In this document: piece by piece, positions 44,187-53,816 of the stretch
Position numbering within the stretch: position 1 is the first letter of the stretch
Layout: every line of letters begins with the position of its first letter
DNA from: Pseudoclavibacter sp. RFBB5
Lineage (GTDB): Bacteria; Actinomycetota; Actinomycetes; Actinomycetales; Microbacteriaceae
Direction: 5' to 3'
NCBI RefSeq assembly: GCF_002931555.1
Contig: NZ_PSTZ01000009.1
Span: 1 to 64,000, forward strand
DNA: 64,000 nucleotides
Program-made: the position numbers and the translations under genes
The notes under the pieces: generated by a model
The model's database searches: none
Told to the model about the DNA's origin: nothing
What the model saw: only the letters and a program-made list of their open reading frames with translations

Positions 44187-46646
44187 TCAGTTGGTCAGCT
44201 TCTCGATCGGCGCGAGCTTCACGAGCAACTTCTTGCGCCCGGCACTGTCGAAGTCGACCTCCGCGATCCGCTTCGCCTCGCTGCCGAGGATCGCGCGCAC
44301 CGTGCCCTCGCCGAAGTCGACGTGCGAGATGCGATCGCCGGCGACGAGCTCCATGCCGCTGTTGTCGCGCATCTGTCCCGTGACCTCGTTGATCCACTTC
44401 TGCTTCGGTTTCGCCTTGGGGGCCGTCTCGCGACCCGCATCCGAGTCTCGGAAGCGGACCGCGCTGGAGAAGCCGGCGCTGCCCGCGTCAGAGGAGCTCC
44501 TGCCGTAGCCGCCCGCCGTTCCGTAGCCTTCGCTGCCGAGCGGCTTGCGTGCTGAGGTGACCGATCGCTGCTCGTAGCCGCCACGGCCGCCTGCGGCACC
44601 GGGCGAGACCCGCCACTCGATGAGCTCCTCGGGAATCTCCTGCAGGTAGCGACTCGGGAGCGAGGCGGCCGTCTCGCCGAACTGCGAGCGCATCATCGCC
44701 AGCGAGAGGTGGAGGCGCTTGCGGGCGCGCGTGATGCCGACGTAGAACAGGCGTCGCTCTTCCGCGGGGCCGCCCGGCTCGTCGGCGGCGATGCGGTGCG
44801 GCAGCAGCTCCTCCTCGACACCCGTGATGAAGACCGAGTCGTACTCGAGCCCCTTCGCGGTGTGGAGCGTCATCAGCACAACCGCGCCTGACTCGTCGAT
44901 GAGGTCGTCTGCGGCTGCGACGAGCGCGACGTCGGTGAGGAAGTCGATGACCGAGCCGCCAGCGTTGTTCTTGTCGAACTCGGCTGCGACCGAGATGAGC
45001 TCTTCGACGTTCTCGGCACGCGCCTCGTCCTGCGGGTTGCCGGTCTGGAGCAGCTTCTCGAGGTAGCCGGTGCCCTTGACGATCGTCTTGAGCGTCTGGC
45101 TCACGGTCTTGCGTCCCGTCGGCGAGTCGATGTCGAGGCCGGCCGTCGCGTCGTCGAGCAGCTTCGCGAGCTGCGCGATCGCACCGGTGACCTTCGGACC
45201 GAGCCCGAGCTCGCCGGCACGCCGCATGGCGTCGCGGAAGGTGATGCCGTACCTGTTCGCGAAGTCCCAGATCGCCGTCTCGGTGGCTGGGCCGATCGAG
45301 CGCTTCGGGGAGTTGAGGATGCGTCGCGTCGACAGCTCGTCCGCCGGGTTGACGAGGGCGGTCAGGTACGCGATGAGGTCCTTGATCTCGGCGCGCTCGT
45401 AGAACTTCGTGCCGCCCACGAGGCGGTACGGCACGGCGGAGCGGATGAAGATCTCCTCCAGCGCACGCGTCTGCGCGTTGGTGCGATAGAAGACGGCCAT
45501 GTCGTTGTAGCTCTGGCCGGCGTCGCGGAGCTTGTGGATCTCATCGGCTACGAACTGCGCCTCGTCGTGCGCCGAGAACCCGGTGAAGCCGACGATCTTC
45601 GCGCCCTCGCCGCCGTCGGACCAGAGCTTCTTGTCGACGCGATCGAAGTTGTTGCGGATGACGGCGTTGGCTGCCGAGAGGATGTTCTGCGTCGAGCGGT
45701 AGTTCTGCTCGAGCAGCACGACCTTGGCGTTCGAGAAGTCGCGCTCGAACTCGCTGATGTTGCGGATGTCGGCACCGCGGAAGGCGTAGATCGACTGATC
45801 GGAGTCGCCGACGACCGTGAGCGATGCGCCGGGGATGCCGCCGCGCTCGTCGAGCTCCATCCGGGTGTCGAGCGGCACGTGCTGCGGCTCGACGGGCCTC
45901 GTGAGCTCCCGGATGAGCGAGTACTGGGCGTGGTTCGTGTCCTGGTACTCGTCGACGAGCACGTGACGGAACCGACGCTGGTACTGCGCCGCGACGTCGG
46001 GGAAGGCGCGCAGCATCCACACCGTCTGCGAGATGAGGTCGTCGAAGTCGAAGGCGTTGGCGCGGCGCAGCGACTGCGTGTACTGCCGGTAGATGTCGAG
46101 GAACATGGCGTCGCGGGGGTCGCTCATGTTGGCCTGGCGGGCGAACCCGTCGACGTCGGTGAGCTCGTTCTTGAGCTTCGAGATGCGCGACTGGACGCTC
46201 GAGACCGTGAAGCCAAGCACATCAGCCTCGAGCGACTTCACGATGCGCTTGATGAGCGCCTTCGAGTCGGCGGAGTCGTAGATGGTGAAGCTCGTGGTGA
46301 AGCCGAACTTGTCTGCCTCGCGGCGCAGGATGCGCACGCAGGCCGAGTGGAACGTCGAGATCCACATGCCATCCGCAGCACCGCCCACGATGTGCTGGAT
46401 GCGCTCGCGCATCTCGGCGGCGGCCTTGTTGGTGAAGGTGATCGCGAGGATCTGGCTCGGCCACGCCTCACGGGATGCGATGAGGCCGGCGATGCGGTGG
46501 GTGAGCACCCGCGTCTTGCCGGAGCCCGCACCCGCCACGATGAGCAGCGCGGGGCCGCGGTAGGTGACGGCTTCCTTCTGTTGCGGATTGAGTCCGTCAA
46601 GGAGGTCGTTTTCAGAGGGATCGAAGACTGGTGGCAGTAGCGTCAT
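44187..46646 (-). CDS. pcrA: ATP-dependent DNA helicase UvrD/PcrA
   Basis: An 819-residue superfamily 1 helicase. The start is the ATG at 46646 (MTLLPPVFDPSENDLLDGLN). Motifs in order: GLNPQQKEAV (Q motif), Walker A in VAGAGSGKTRVLTHRIA, VDEYQDTNHAQY (motif II), GDSDQSIYAFRGAD (III), QNYRSTQ (IV), LMTLHTAKGLEYDSVFI (V) and VGITRARKRLHLS (VI). The C-terminal 70 residues form the Tudor-like domain that contacts RNA polymerase in PcrA. It acts in nucleotide-excision and transcription-coupled repair. It is divergent from the aldo/keto reductase gene and lies upstream of sucC. Confidence 0.96.
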   Translation of the reverse strand: MTLLPPVFDPSENDLLDGLNPQQKEAVTYRGPALLIVAGAGSGKTRVLTHRIAGLIASREAWPSQILAITFTNKAAAEMRERIQHIVGGAADGMWISTFHSACVRILRREADKFGFTTSFTIYDSADSKALIKRIVKSLEADVLGFTVSSVQSRISKLKNELTDVDGFARQANMSDPRDAMFLDIYRQYTQSLRRANAFDFDDLISQTVWMLRAFPDVAAQYQRRFRHVLVDEYQDTNHAQYSLIRELTRPVEPQHVPLDTRMELDERGGIPGASLTVVGDSDQSIYAFRGADIRNISEFERDFSNAKVVLLEQNYRSTQNILSAANAVIRNNFDRVDKKLWSDGGEGAKIVGFTGFSAHDEAQFVADEIHKLRDAGQSYNDMAVFYRTNAQTRALEEIFIRSAVPYRLVGGTKFYERAEIKDLIAYLTALVNPADELSTRRILNSPKRSIGPATETAIWDFANRYGITFRDAMRRAGELGLGPKVTGAIAQLAKLLDDATAGLDIDSPTGRKTVSQTLKTIVKGTGYLEKLLQTGNPQDEARAENVEELISVAAEFDKNNAGGSVIDFLTDVALVAAADDLIDESGAVVLMTLHTAKGLEYDSVFITGVEEELLPHRIAADEPGGPAEERRLFYVGITRARKRLHLSLAMMRSQFGETAASLPSRYLQEIPEELIEWRVSPGAAGGRGGYEQRSVTSARKPLGSEGYGTAGGYGRSSSDAGSAGFSSAVRFRDSDAGRETAPKAKPKQKWINEVTGQMRDNSGMELVAGDRISHVDFGEGTVRAILGSEAKRIAEVDFDSAGRKKLLVKLAPIEKLTN

Positions 46647-46704
46647 GACTCGTTGATTGTAGGTGCGGCCACCGACATCGCGTGGGCCGCGGAAGGGAAT
46701 CACC

Positions 46705-47664
46705 TTGACCACGCAGCTCTCCCCCGCCCGCCGCGCGCTCGGCGGCACGCTCTCCGTCTCCCCCGTCGCGCTCGGCGGCAACGTGTTCGGCTGGACCGCC
46801 GACCGCGACGCGTCGTTCGCGATCCTCGACGGCTATGTCGAGGCCGGTGGCAACTTCATCGACACCGCCGACGTCTACTCGGCCTGGGTCCCCGGCAATT
46901 CGGGGGCCGAGTCCGAGACGATCATCGGCGAATGGCTCCGCTCGCGCGGGCGTCCGGAGGATCTGGTCATCGCGACCAAGGTCGCCCAGTTCGCCAAGCG
47001 GCCCGGACTCAGCGCCGACAACGTGCGTGCAGCGGTCGACGACAGCCTCAAGCGCCTCGGCGTCGAGCAGATCGACCTCTACTACGCGCACCGGGACGAC
47101 CCGGAGACGCCCATCGCCGAGACGGCGGGGGTCTTCTCCGAACTCGTCGATGCCGGCAAGATCAAGGCCATCGGCGTCTCCAACTACTCGCCGACCCGTC
47201 TGCGCGAGTGGCTCTCCGCCGTCGAGAGCCACCGACTGCACCAGCCCACTGCGCTGCAGCCCGAGTACAACCTCCTCGAGCGCGACATCGAGGGCGAGCT
47301 CCTGCCGCTCGCCCGCGAGGCGGGCCTCGGGGTCGTCCCGTACTTCGCGCTTGCGCACGGCTTCCTGACCGGGAAGTACCGCAAGGACGTCGAGGTCGAC
47401 TCGGCCCGTGCGAGCTCCGTGGAGCAGTACCGCACCGATCGCGGCTACGCGATCGTGGATGCGGTTGCGGACATCGCGCAGGCCCACGGCACCCAGCCGG
47501 GAACGGTCGCGCTCGCCTGGCTCGCAGCTCAGCCCGGCGTCGTGTCCCCTATCGCCAGCGCCCGCACCGCTGAGCAGCTGCCGCTCATCACGGACGCGTT
47601 CACGCTCGCGCTCACCGACGACGAGCTGCGGACGCTCGACCGCGTCTCCGCGCAGGTCGCCTAG
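46705..47664 (+). CDS. Aldo/keto reductase
   Basis: A 319-residue NADPH-dependent reductase. The start is a TTG at 46705 with a GGAAGGGA ribosome site about five bases upstream. The catalytic tetrad is visible: Asp and Tyr in GNFIDTADVYSAW, Lys in LVIATKV and His in DLYYAHRDDP. The C-terminal cofactor region SPIASARTAEQL is conserved. It resembles the YhdN/general-stress aldo/keto reductases acting on small aldehydes; the substrate is unknown. It is divergent from pcrA, with 58 bases between the starts. Confidence 0.92.
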   Translation: MTTQLSPARRALGGTLSVSPVALGGNVFGWTADRDASFAILDGYVEAGGNFIDTADVYSAWVPGNSGAESETIIGEWLRSRGRPEDLVIATKVAQFAKRPGLSADNVRAAVDDSLKRLGVEQIDLYYAHRDDPETPIAETAGVFSELVDAGKIKAIGVSNYSPTRLREWLSAVESHRLHQPTALQPEYNLLERDIEGELLPLAREAGLGVVPYFALAHGFLTGKYRKDVEVDSARASSVEQYRTDRGYAIVDAVADIAQAHGTQPGTVALAWLAAQPGVVSPIASARTAEQLPLITDAFTLALTDDELRTLDRVSAQVA

Positions 47665-47705
47665 GCGCAGTCAGCGCCCGCTCGCTCCTCGCTCGAGCAG
47701 AGAGG

Positions 47706-47751
47706 TGCGAGAGATGCAGGTTCTCGGTCGCGGGAACCTGCATCTCTCGCA
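47706..47751. terminator. Long hairpin between convergent genes
   Basis: TGCGAGAGATGCAGGTTC and its exact complement make an 18-bp perfect stem with a 10-base loop, between the stop codons of the aldo/keto reductase and GDPD genes. There is no T tract. A bidirectional terminator is likely. Confidence 0.7.
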
Positions 47752-47780
47752 TGTCTCGTCCGGGCGGCCGGGTCCGAGCG

Positions 47781-48806
47781 CTACGCGCGCCGCGTCTGCG
47801 CATCGACGAGCGCGCGGACGCGGTCGGGCGCATCCGCGAAGACGCCGTCGACACCCGTGCGCAGGATGCCCCGCCAGTACGCCTCTGGGCGCCCCTCGAA
47901 CGTCGTCGGCAGGAACGCGTCCTCCGGACGCAGGGTCCACGTGTACACCGCGAGGCCGCGGGCGTGAGCTCGCTCGACGAGCCTCCGGCCCGCCTGGGGA
48001 TGCGCGGCGCTGGCCTCGTCGCGGACCCCGAGCAGCAGGTGGCTGAGGCTGATACCGTCCGCCCACCCCGCAACCGCATCCAGCCCCGGCCCCGTCAGGT
48101 CGCTGGCGTAGCTCTGCGCGCGGGAGCCGTCCCGCGCGAGCCGATCGTGCGGGGCCCCCTCGTCGTCGATCAGGTAGACCAGCGATGCGTCCACCGCGAT
48201 GCCTCGCCGCCGAAGGTCGCGCAGCACCTCGCCCTCGAAGCTCTCGATGACGAGTCCCTCGAGCGCGGGTGAACCCCACAGCCCGGCCAGCTCGCGTTCG
48301 AGCAGCGCAGCCAGATCGAACCCGAGCTCGCGGAACCAGCTCGCGTGCTTGAGCTCGATCACCAGGCGTGGCCGTGCTCCCGCCGCGGTCCGCTCGTGCT
48401 CCACCAGCTCGACGAGCTCGCGAAGCCGCATCAGCGCTGACGTCCCGTCGCAGACGGCGTTGGCGGGGCGGATGTGGGGGATGCGCTCGACCGCCCGCAG
48501 CGACCCGAGCTGTTCCCACGTGAAGTCGTGCGCAAACCAGTCGGTGAGCGACCCGTCCGGTGTCGAGCGGGTGCGAGCGTGCCCGAACTCGGTTGGGCGT
48601 GCGGCGATGTCGGTGCTCGCCCCGAGCATGGGCTCGTGGCGGATCAGGAGCACGCCGTCGCGAGTCGGGACGACATCCGGCTCGAGCGCATCAGCGCCCT
48701 GCCGCACGGCGAGGAGGTACCCCTCGGCCGTGTGCTCCGGCCGGTACGCGGGGGCACCGCGGTGGCCGATGACGAGGGGACATTTGTGCTGGCTTGGCGC
48801 GTTCAC
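47781..48806 (-). CDS. Glycerophosphodiester phosphodiesterase family protein
   Basis: A 341-residue cytosolic enzyme (no signal peptide) with the GDPD TIM-barrel: HRGAPAYRPEHTAEGY holds the catalytic His and Glu, EPDVVPTRDGVLLIRHEPML the metal ligands and second His, and LVIELKHASW the later acidic site. It hydrolyses glycerophosphodiesters to glycerol-3-phosphate and an alcohol. The product could feed glpD, which is elsewhere in the window. It is convergent with the aldo/keto reductase gene and divergent from the DUF3054 gene. Confidence 0.93.
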   Translation of the reverse strand: MNAPSQHKCPLVIGHRGAPAYRPEHTAEGYLLAVRQGADALEPDVVPTRDGVLLIRHEPMLGASTDIAARPTEFGHARTRSTPDGSLTDWFAHDFTWEQLGSLRAVERIPHIRPANAVCDGTSALMRLRELVELVEHERTAAGARPRLVIELKHASWFRELGFDLAALLERELAGLWGSPALEGLVIESFEGEVLRDLRRRGIAVDASLVYLIDDEGAPHDRLARDGSRAQSYASDLTGPGLDAVAGWADGISLSHLLLGVRDEASAAHPQAGRRLVERAHARGLAVYTWTLRPEDAFLPTTFEGRPEAYWRGILRTGVDGVFADAPDRVRALVDAQTRRA

Positions 48807-48844
48807 GCGCGCAGTGTGCCGGACCCAGGCGTACGGTTGGTGTC

Positions 48845-49264
48845 ATGCGGCGAACACGTTCGGTCTATCGCGCTGGCGGCGGCTACGCGCTCCCCCTCAT
48901 CGTCGACCTGCTCCTTGTCGTGGTGTTCGCGGTCATCGGGCGGATGAGCCACGCAGAGGGCCTCTCCCTTGCGGGCATCGTGACGACCGGTTGGCCGTTC
49001 GTCCTGGGCCTGCTCCTCGCCTGGGTGCTCGTGACGCTCTTCCGCTGGAAGCCCTGGCGCCCGTTCCCGGCCGGCGTCTTCGTCTGGATCGTGACCGTCG
49101 GCGGCGGGATGCTGCTTCGCCTCATGATCGGCGACACCGCGGAGGTCGCCTTCATCATCGTCGCCTCCATCGTGCTCGGCGCGTTCCTGCTCCTGCCGCG
49201 ACTGCTGCTCGGCACGGGCCGCGACGCCCGCTCGACAAGCGACGCGAGGACCGCCGTCCGCTGA
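48845..49264 (+). CDS. DUF3054 membrane protein
   Basis: A 139-residue protein with four membrane helices. LPLIVDLLLVVVFAVIGRMS near the start and the WPFVLGLLLAWVL and TVGGGMLLRLMIGD stretches fit DUF3054, a family of actinobacterial and haloarchaeal membrane proteins with no known function. The ATG at 48845 is used. It lies 108 bases upstream of the Bax inhibitor-1 gene on the same strand. Confidence 0.85.
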   Translation: MRRTRSVYRAGGGYALPLIVDLLLVVVFAVIGRMSHAEGLSLAGIVTTGWPFVLGLLLAWVLVTLFRWKPWRPFPAGVFVWIVTVGGGMLLRLMIGDTAEVAFIIVASIVLGAFLLLPRLLLGTGRDARSTSDARTAVR

Positions 49265-49372
49265 GGGCGCACACCTCCAAGTCGTATTCACGAACTCTTT
49301 CGTTAGAATCCCGGCAACCCCGTCTCTGGCGGGCATCTTGACCTTCGAGACAGAACGGACTCACGGACAGCC

Positions 49373-50251
49373 ATGGCGAATTCCGCGCTAGAACGCAACC
49401 CCTACTTCAACGGGGAGGCACGCAGGCAGCACGGCCAACAGTTCGGCCAGGCGCCCACCGCTCCCTCCTACGGCAACGCACCGTCCGCGTCGGCCTACGG
49501 GCAGCAGCCTCCCGCGCCGCTCACCGCCGACCAGCTGAACGCCCAGTTCCAGGCACCGCCCGCGACACCTGACCAGATGGAGCGGATGTCCTACGAGGAC
49601 ACCATCGCGAAGACCGCTGGCCTCTTCGGCATCGTGCTCGTCGCGGCTGCTGTGGCCTGGTTCGTGCCGATGCTCATGATCGTCGGCGCGATCGGCGCGC
49701 TTGTGCTCTCGCTCGTGCTCGCGTTCCAGCGCGAGCCCAAGACGGGCCTCATCTTCGCGTTCGCCGCGGCTGAGGGCCTCCTGGTCGGTGGCCTCTCCTC
49801 GATCCTCGAGGGGATGTTCCCGGGCATCGCCATGCAGGCCGTCCTCGCGACGTTCTCCGTGGTCGCCGTGACGCTTGTGCTGTTCCGCTTCGGCAAGGTC
49901 CGCACCTCGCCGCGCATGACCAAGATCGTGCTCGTCGCGATGCTCGGCTACGCGCTCTTCTCGCTCATCAACTTCGGCATGATGATGTTCGGGTTCGAGA
50001 GCGCGGCTGGCCCGTGGGGCATGCGCTCAATGGAGGTCTTCGGCATCCCGCTCGGCGTGATCCTCGGCATCTTCGCCGTCCTCATGGGCGCGTACATGCT
50101 CGTCATGGACTTCGAGCTCATCAAGAACGGCGTCGAGGGTGGCGCTCCCCGCAAGTACGGCTGGATCGGTGCGTACAGCCTCGTCTCCACCGTCGTCTTC
50201 ATCTACGTGGAGATCATCCGCGTGCTGGCCATCCTGCGAGGCAACAACTAG
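49373..50251 (+). CDS. Bax inhibitor-1/YccA family membrane protein
   Basis: A 292-residue protein. The first 85 residues are a hydrophilic Gln/Pro/Ala/Tyr-rich lead; seven membrane helices follow (about residues 88-290). MSYEDTIAKTAGLFGIVL, EGLLVGGLSSILEGMFPGI and DFELIKNGVEGGAPRKYGWI mark the actinobacterial BI-1/YccA branch. Family members are calcium-leak or stress-related channels in bacteria; the role here is unknown. A TAGAAT sequence about 65 bases upstream is a possible -10 box. A clean terminator follows. Confidence 0.9.
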   Translation: MANSALERNPYFNGEARRQHGQQFGQAPTAPSYGNAPSASAYGQQPPAPLTADQLNAQFQAPPATPDQMERMSYEDTIAKTAGLFGIVLVAAAVAWFVPMLMIVGAIGALVLSLVLAFQREPKTGLIFAFAAAEGLLVGGLSSILEGMFPGIAMQAVLATFSVVAVTLVLFRFGKVRTSPRMTKIVLVAMLGYALFSLINFGMMMFGFESAAGPWGMRSMEVFGIPLGVILGIFAVLMGAYMLVMDFELIKNGVEGGAPRKYGWIGAYSLVSTVVFIYVEIIRVLAILRGNN

Positions 50252-50276
50252 CGCAGGACATCCCCTGGGATGTGAG

Positions 50277-50304
50277 AAGGGCCGCTCCGAGAGGAGCGGC
50301 CCTT
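50277..50304. terminator. Terminator between the Bax inhibitor-1 and FHA genes
   Basis: A 12-bp perfect GC-rich stem (AAGGGCCGCTCC and complement) with a GAGA loop, 25 bases after one stop codon and 28 before the other. It can act in both directions between the convergent genes. Confidence 0.85.
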
Positions 50305-50331
50305 CGTGCGTCCGACCTGCGGTGCGTGGCG

Positions 50332-51222
50332 TTACCGGCGCGCCGGCAGCGTCCGGTCGTCGAACCCCGCGTCGGGATCGACGTCGAGCAGGTACAGCTC
50401 GTCTTCACCGACGAGCTTGTTGCGCACGGCGTAGTCCACGAGTCGAGCGCGACGGTTGGTGGCGTACGAGCGAGCCCCTCCGCGGAGCCCTTCCACGCCG
50501 ATGCGGTCGAGCTTCTCGCACACGTTGTCGAGCTTGCGGTTGAAGGCGGTGACGGTCCAGCCGAGGCGTTCAGCGGCGCGAGCGCTCGTGGGGATGTCGC
50601 CGAGGCCGTGCTCGCCTCGCAGCAGGACCGATTCACAGAGCGCGAGCAGCAGGAGGCGCTGTGCGGGGGTCAGCGCGATGTGCGTCAGCTCGCGCCCGGC
50701 GGTCTCCGGAGCTGAGCCGGGGCCGCCCGGCAGATCCATGTACACCGGTGAGGCGGCGTGCACCTTGACCTCGTACTGGCGCTCGCCGGCGGAGAAGTGG
50801 ATGCTCGTGCGTTCGAAGACGATCGGAAGGTGCGCGCCTGGCAGCAACCGCCCCTGGACGCGCCCTGAACCGTCGACGACGCTGAGCGTCATCCGGGTCC
50901 CGATGTTGGACACGAACCAGAGCCCATCCTTCGCGGCGATGCGGAGCAGCTTGCGGTGCAGGAACGGGTTCGCGTCGAGGCGGATGTCGGCGTCGCGCCC
51001 GATCTCGATGCGCTCGCCTGGCCGCACTGACACCCACTGGCCCTGGTATTCGACGGAGAGCCCGTGGTCGGGGTCCGCCTCGAGGAGCTGACCCGCGGCG
51101 TCCTGCAGCAGCTCGTGATCGACGAGGTGACCTGAGGTCGAGTCCTCGCGCTGGGGCGTCGAGATCAGCCCTGTGTCGGCGGGTACCTGGGGAAGCGGGT
51201 CGGCTGGGAAGCGTGGTGCCAT
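50332..51222 (-). CDS. FHA-domain protein with C-terminal winged-helix-like region
   Basis: A 296-residue protein from the ATG at 51222; an upstream ATG at 51279 is possible. Residues about 65-165 form a forkhead-associated-like beta domain (IEIGRDADIRLDANPFLHRKL for the phospho-threonine-binding edge, then LWFVSNIGTRMTLSV). The C-terminal 110 residues look like a DNA-binding winged helix (LTPAQRLLLLALCESVL, IPTSARAAERLGWTVTAFNR). FHA domains read Ser/Thr kinase signals, so this may be a kinase-regulated adaptor or regulator (inference). No kinase is nearby. It lies downstream of guaA on the same strand, 393 bases away. Confidence 0.72.
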   Translation of the reverse strand: MAPRFPADPLPQVPADTGLISTPQREDSTSGHLVDHELLQDAAGQLLEADPDHGLSVEYQGQWVSVRPGERIEIGRDADIRLDANPFLHRKLLRIAAKDGLWFVSNIGTRMTLSVVDGSGRVQGRLLPGAHLPIVFERTSIHFSAGERQYEVKVHAASPVYMDLPGGPGSAPETAGRELTHIALTPAQRLLLLALCESVLLRGEHGLGDIPTSARAAERLGWTVTAFNRKLDNVCEKLDRIGVEGLRGGARSYATNRRARLVDYAVRNKLVGEDELYLLDVDPDAGFDDRTLPARR

Positions 51223-51615
51223 GTCGCGAACTCTCTGAGCGGGGAGGTGAAGTTGCACATCTGGGAACCCCTCAACCATGCCACCACCCAACGAGCATCA
51301 CTAGCCACGATTCGCCCACCAAACAGGCGTTTTCTCCCGTCCGGGCACTCGAGGTTCCCGGGTCGGAAATCCGGAATCCCTGACTCGGAAACCGAAAACC
51401 TTTCGCCTTCTCGGTTTTGATCACCCCAACCAGGCCTTTATGTCCGGGCACATTTGCCCGGGGCGTTGCACCCAGACACCGGTCGACCGCCGCCGCGCCG
51501 CGAGCTCCGGAACGCTGGTGTCGCGATTCTGCTCAGATTTCACCTGATCTGGCACAGAATGCACGAACGGGGATGCACAGTGTGCATCCCCGCTCGGCTC
51601 AGCTTTCGCCGAGGA
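51223..51615 (-). other. Non-coding gap between guaA and the FHA gene, with two hairpins
   Basis: No credible gene in 393 bp. 51568-51592 is an 11-bp perfect stem (CGGGGATGCAC) with an AGT loop, 24 bases past the guaA stop: the guaA terminator. 51444-51461 is a 7-bp stem (CCGGGCA) with a CATT loop. Between 51340 and 51420 are repeated TTTCCGA/ATTCCGG-like words on the minus strand, possibly operator sites for the FHA gene. Confidence 0.6.
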
Positions 51616-53223
51616 CTACTCCCACTCGATGGTTCCCGGCGGCTTCGACGTCACGTCGAGCACCACGCGGTTCACGTCGTCGACCTCGTTCGTGATGCGG
51701 TTCGAGATGCGCGCGAGCAGATCGTAGGGCAGGCGCGTCCAGTCGGCCGTCATGGCGTCCTCGCTGGAGACGGGACGCAGCACGATGGGATGCCCGTAGG
51801 TGCGGCCGTCACCCTGAACGCCCACCGAGCGGACGTCGGCGAGCAGCACGACCGGGCACTGCCAGATCTCCGTGTCGAGCCCAGCCGCGGTCAACTCCTG
51901 GCGCACGATCGCATCGGCCTCGCGCAGCAGATCGAGCCGCTCCTGCGTGACCTCGCCGATGATGCGGATGCCGAGCCCCGGGCCAGGGAACGGCTGGCGA
52001 GCGACGATCTGCTCCGGAACTCCGAGCTCGCGGCCGACAGCCCGGACCTCGTCCTTGAAGAGCGTCCGCAACGGCTCGACCAGCTCGAACTGCATGTCCT
52101 CCGGCAGGCCGCCCACGTTGTGGTGACTCTTGATGTTGGCCGTGCCGGTGCCGCCGCCGGACTCGACGACGTCAGGATAGAGCGTGCCCTGGACGAGGAA
52201 GCGGATGCGCTCCCCCGACTCCTGCGCTTCCTTGATGAGGTCGACCTCGGCCTGCTCGAAGCTGCGGATGAACTCGCGGCCGATCGTCTTGCGCTTCTCC
52301 TCCGGGTCGGTGATGCCCGCGAGTGCCGTGAGGAACTGCTCGCGTGCATCCACCGTCACGAGGCGCACGCCGATCGCGTCGACGAAGTCCTCCTCGACCT
52401 GACGGCGCTCGTCCTGACGGAGCAGGCCGTGGTCGACGAACACGCACGTGAGCTGGTCGCCGACGGCCTTGTAGACGAGGGCGGCGGCGACGGCGGAGTC
52501 GACACCACCGGAGAGGCCGCAGATGACCTTGGCGTCGCCGATCTGCTCGCGGATACGTGCGACCTGCTCGTCGATCACCGACGCGGGGGTCCAGTCGCTG
52601 GGAATGCCGGCGGCTCGGTGCAGGAAACCCTCGAGGAGCGCCTGACCGTGCTCGGAGTGCAGCACCTCGGGGTGCCACTGCACCCCGTAGAGGCCCCGCT
52701 CAGTGTTCTGGAACGCCGCCACGGGGGTGTCCTCCGTCGTGGCGAGCACCGTGAAGCCCTCGGGCGCGCGGGCGACCGAGTCGCCGTGGCTCATCCACAC
52801 CGTCTGGTCGTCGGGCTGACCGTCGAGCAGGCTCGACTCGCCGCCTGCGAGCTTCACCGCGGTGGAACCGTACTCACGACGACCGGTCTTCGCGACCGCG
52901 CCACCGAGCTGCGTCGCCATGACCTGGAAGCCGTAGCAGATGCCGAGCGTCGGCACTCCGAGGTCGAGGATGCCCGAGTCGAGCGATGGAGCCGCCTCGG
53001 CGTACACGCTGGAGGGGCCGCCCGAGAGGATGATGCCGACGGGGTTCTTCGCGGCCACCTCCTCGGCCGAGATGGTGTGCGGCACGATCTCGGAGTAGAC
53101 GCTCGCCTCGCGAACGCGCCGAGCGATGAGCTGGGCGTACTGCGCGCCGAAGTCGACGACGAGCACTGGGCGCTGATCTGTCGACTGCTGCGGAGCTGTG
53201 GCCTGCGGGTCGGTGGTTGCCAT
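51616..53223 (-). CDS. guaA: GMP synthase (glutamine-hydrolysing) GuaA
   Basis: A 535-residue enzyme that aminates XMP to GMP. The N-terminal glutamine amidotransferase has its nucleophile in [15 protein letters not shown] and the HxE pair in [11 protein letters not shown]; the ATP pyrophosphatase loop is [15 protein letters not shown]; the C-terminal dimerisation domain ends in [13 protein letters not shown]. The ATG at 53223 has AAAGG upstream; a GTG two codons earlier is possible. It follows the DUF3817 gene by 48 bases. guaB and guaB3 lie a few kilobases upstream on the same strand. Confidence 0.97.
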   Translation of the reverse strand: MATTDPQATAPQQSTDQRPVLVVDFGAQYAQLIARRVREASVYSEIVPHTISAEEVAAKNPVGIILSGGPSSVYAEAAPSLDSGILDLGVPTLGICYGFQVMATQLGGAVAKTGRREYGSTAVKLAGGESSLLDGQPDDQTVWMSHGDSVARAPEGFTVLATTEDTPVAAFQNTERGLYGVQWHPEVLHSEHGQALLEGFLHRAAGIPSDWTPASVIDEQVARIREQIGDAKVICGLSGGVDSAVAAALVYKAVGDQLTCVFVDHGLLRQDERRQVEEDFVDAIGVRLVTVDAREQFLTALAGITDPEEKRKTIGREFIRSFEQAEVDLIKEAQESGERIRFLVQGTLYPDVVESGGGTGTANIKSHHNVGGLPEDMQFELVEPLRTLFKDEVRAVGRELGVPEQIVARQPFPGPGLGIRIIGEVTQERLDLLREADAIVRQELTAAGLDTEIWQCPVVLLADVRSVGVQGDGRTYGHPIVLRPVSSEDAMTADWTRLPYDLLARISNRITNEVDDVNRVVLDVTSKPPGTIEWE

Positions 53224-53271
53224 GGACACCTTTCGGGTGGTGCGGAGAGTGCGGCTGGGAAAGTTGGCGCG

Positions 53272-53811
53272 TCAGTTCGCGCGGCGCTGGTGCTCGGCGA
53301 GTGACTGCTGCACATCGCTCTCGAGCTGCTCGCGTTCCGACTCGCTCAGGCTCGCCTCGAAGTCGCGGAGCTTCTGCTCCTCACCGGCGGCGGCGAGTCG
53401 CTGTTCTTCTCGCAGCACGAGGTCGCGCTTCGCTCGTCGCGACATGAACCACTCGGTGACGAACGACAGGAACGGCACGACACCGCCAGCCGCCATGGCG
53501 AGGAGCCAGACGATGGGCCAGCGCATCTGCTGCCAGAGCACATAGGAGGCGACGAGGTACACGACGTAGAACCAGCCGTGCACGATGAGCACCCACAGGC
53601 TCAGGTTGAGCGCGGTCGTCGTGCCCTCCTGGACCAGCGCGATGACCCCGAACGGGCCGAACGCCTCGACCTCGAGGTGGAAGGCGTACTTGAGGAACAT
53701 CTCGATGCACAGCAAGAGCAGGAGGATGCCGGTCACGTACGCCGTCACCTGATAGAAGCGGAGCGCCCGTCGGAAACCGGGGTTGGCGTTCAGGAGGGCG
53801 TCGTGAGGCAT
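53272..53811 (-). CDS. DUF3817 membrane protein
   Basis: A 179-residue protein with three membrane helices (RFYQVTAYVTGILLLLLCIE at the start, LNLSLWVLIVHGWFYVVYL, and WPIVWLLAMAAGGVVPFLSF) followed by a charged, coiled-coil-like tail rich in Glu, Arg and Gln. This matches DUF3817, an actinobacterial family often found next to guaA or SURF1 genes. Its function is not known. It starts six bases after the SURF1 stop, so the genes are co-transcribed. Confidence 0.85.
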   Translation of the reverse strand: MPHDALLNANPGFRRALRFYQVTAYVTGILLLLLCIEMFLKYAFHLEVEAFGPFGVIALVQEGTTTALNLSLWVLIVHGWFYVVYLVASYVLWQQMRWPIVWLLAMAAGGVVPFLSFVTEWFMSRRAKRDLVLREEQRLAAAGEEQKLRDFEASLSESEREQLESDVQQSLAEHQRRAN

Positions 53812-53816
53812 GGCCT

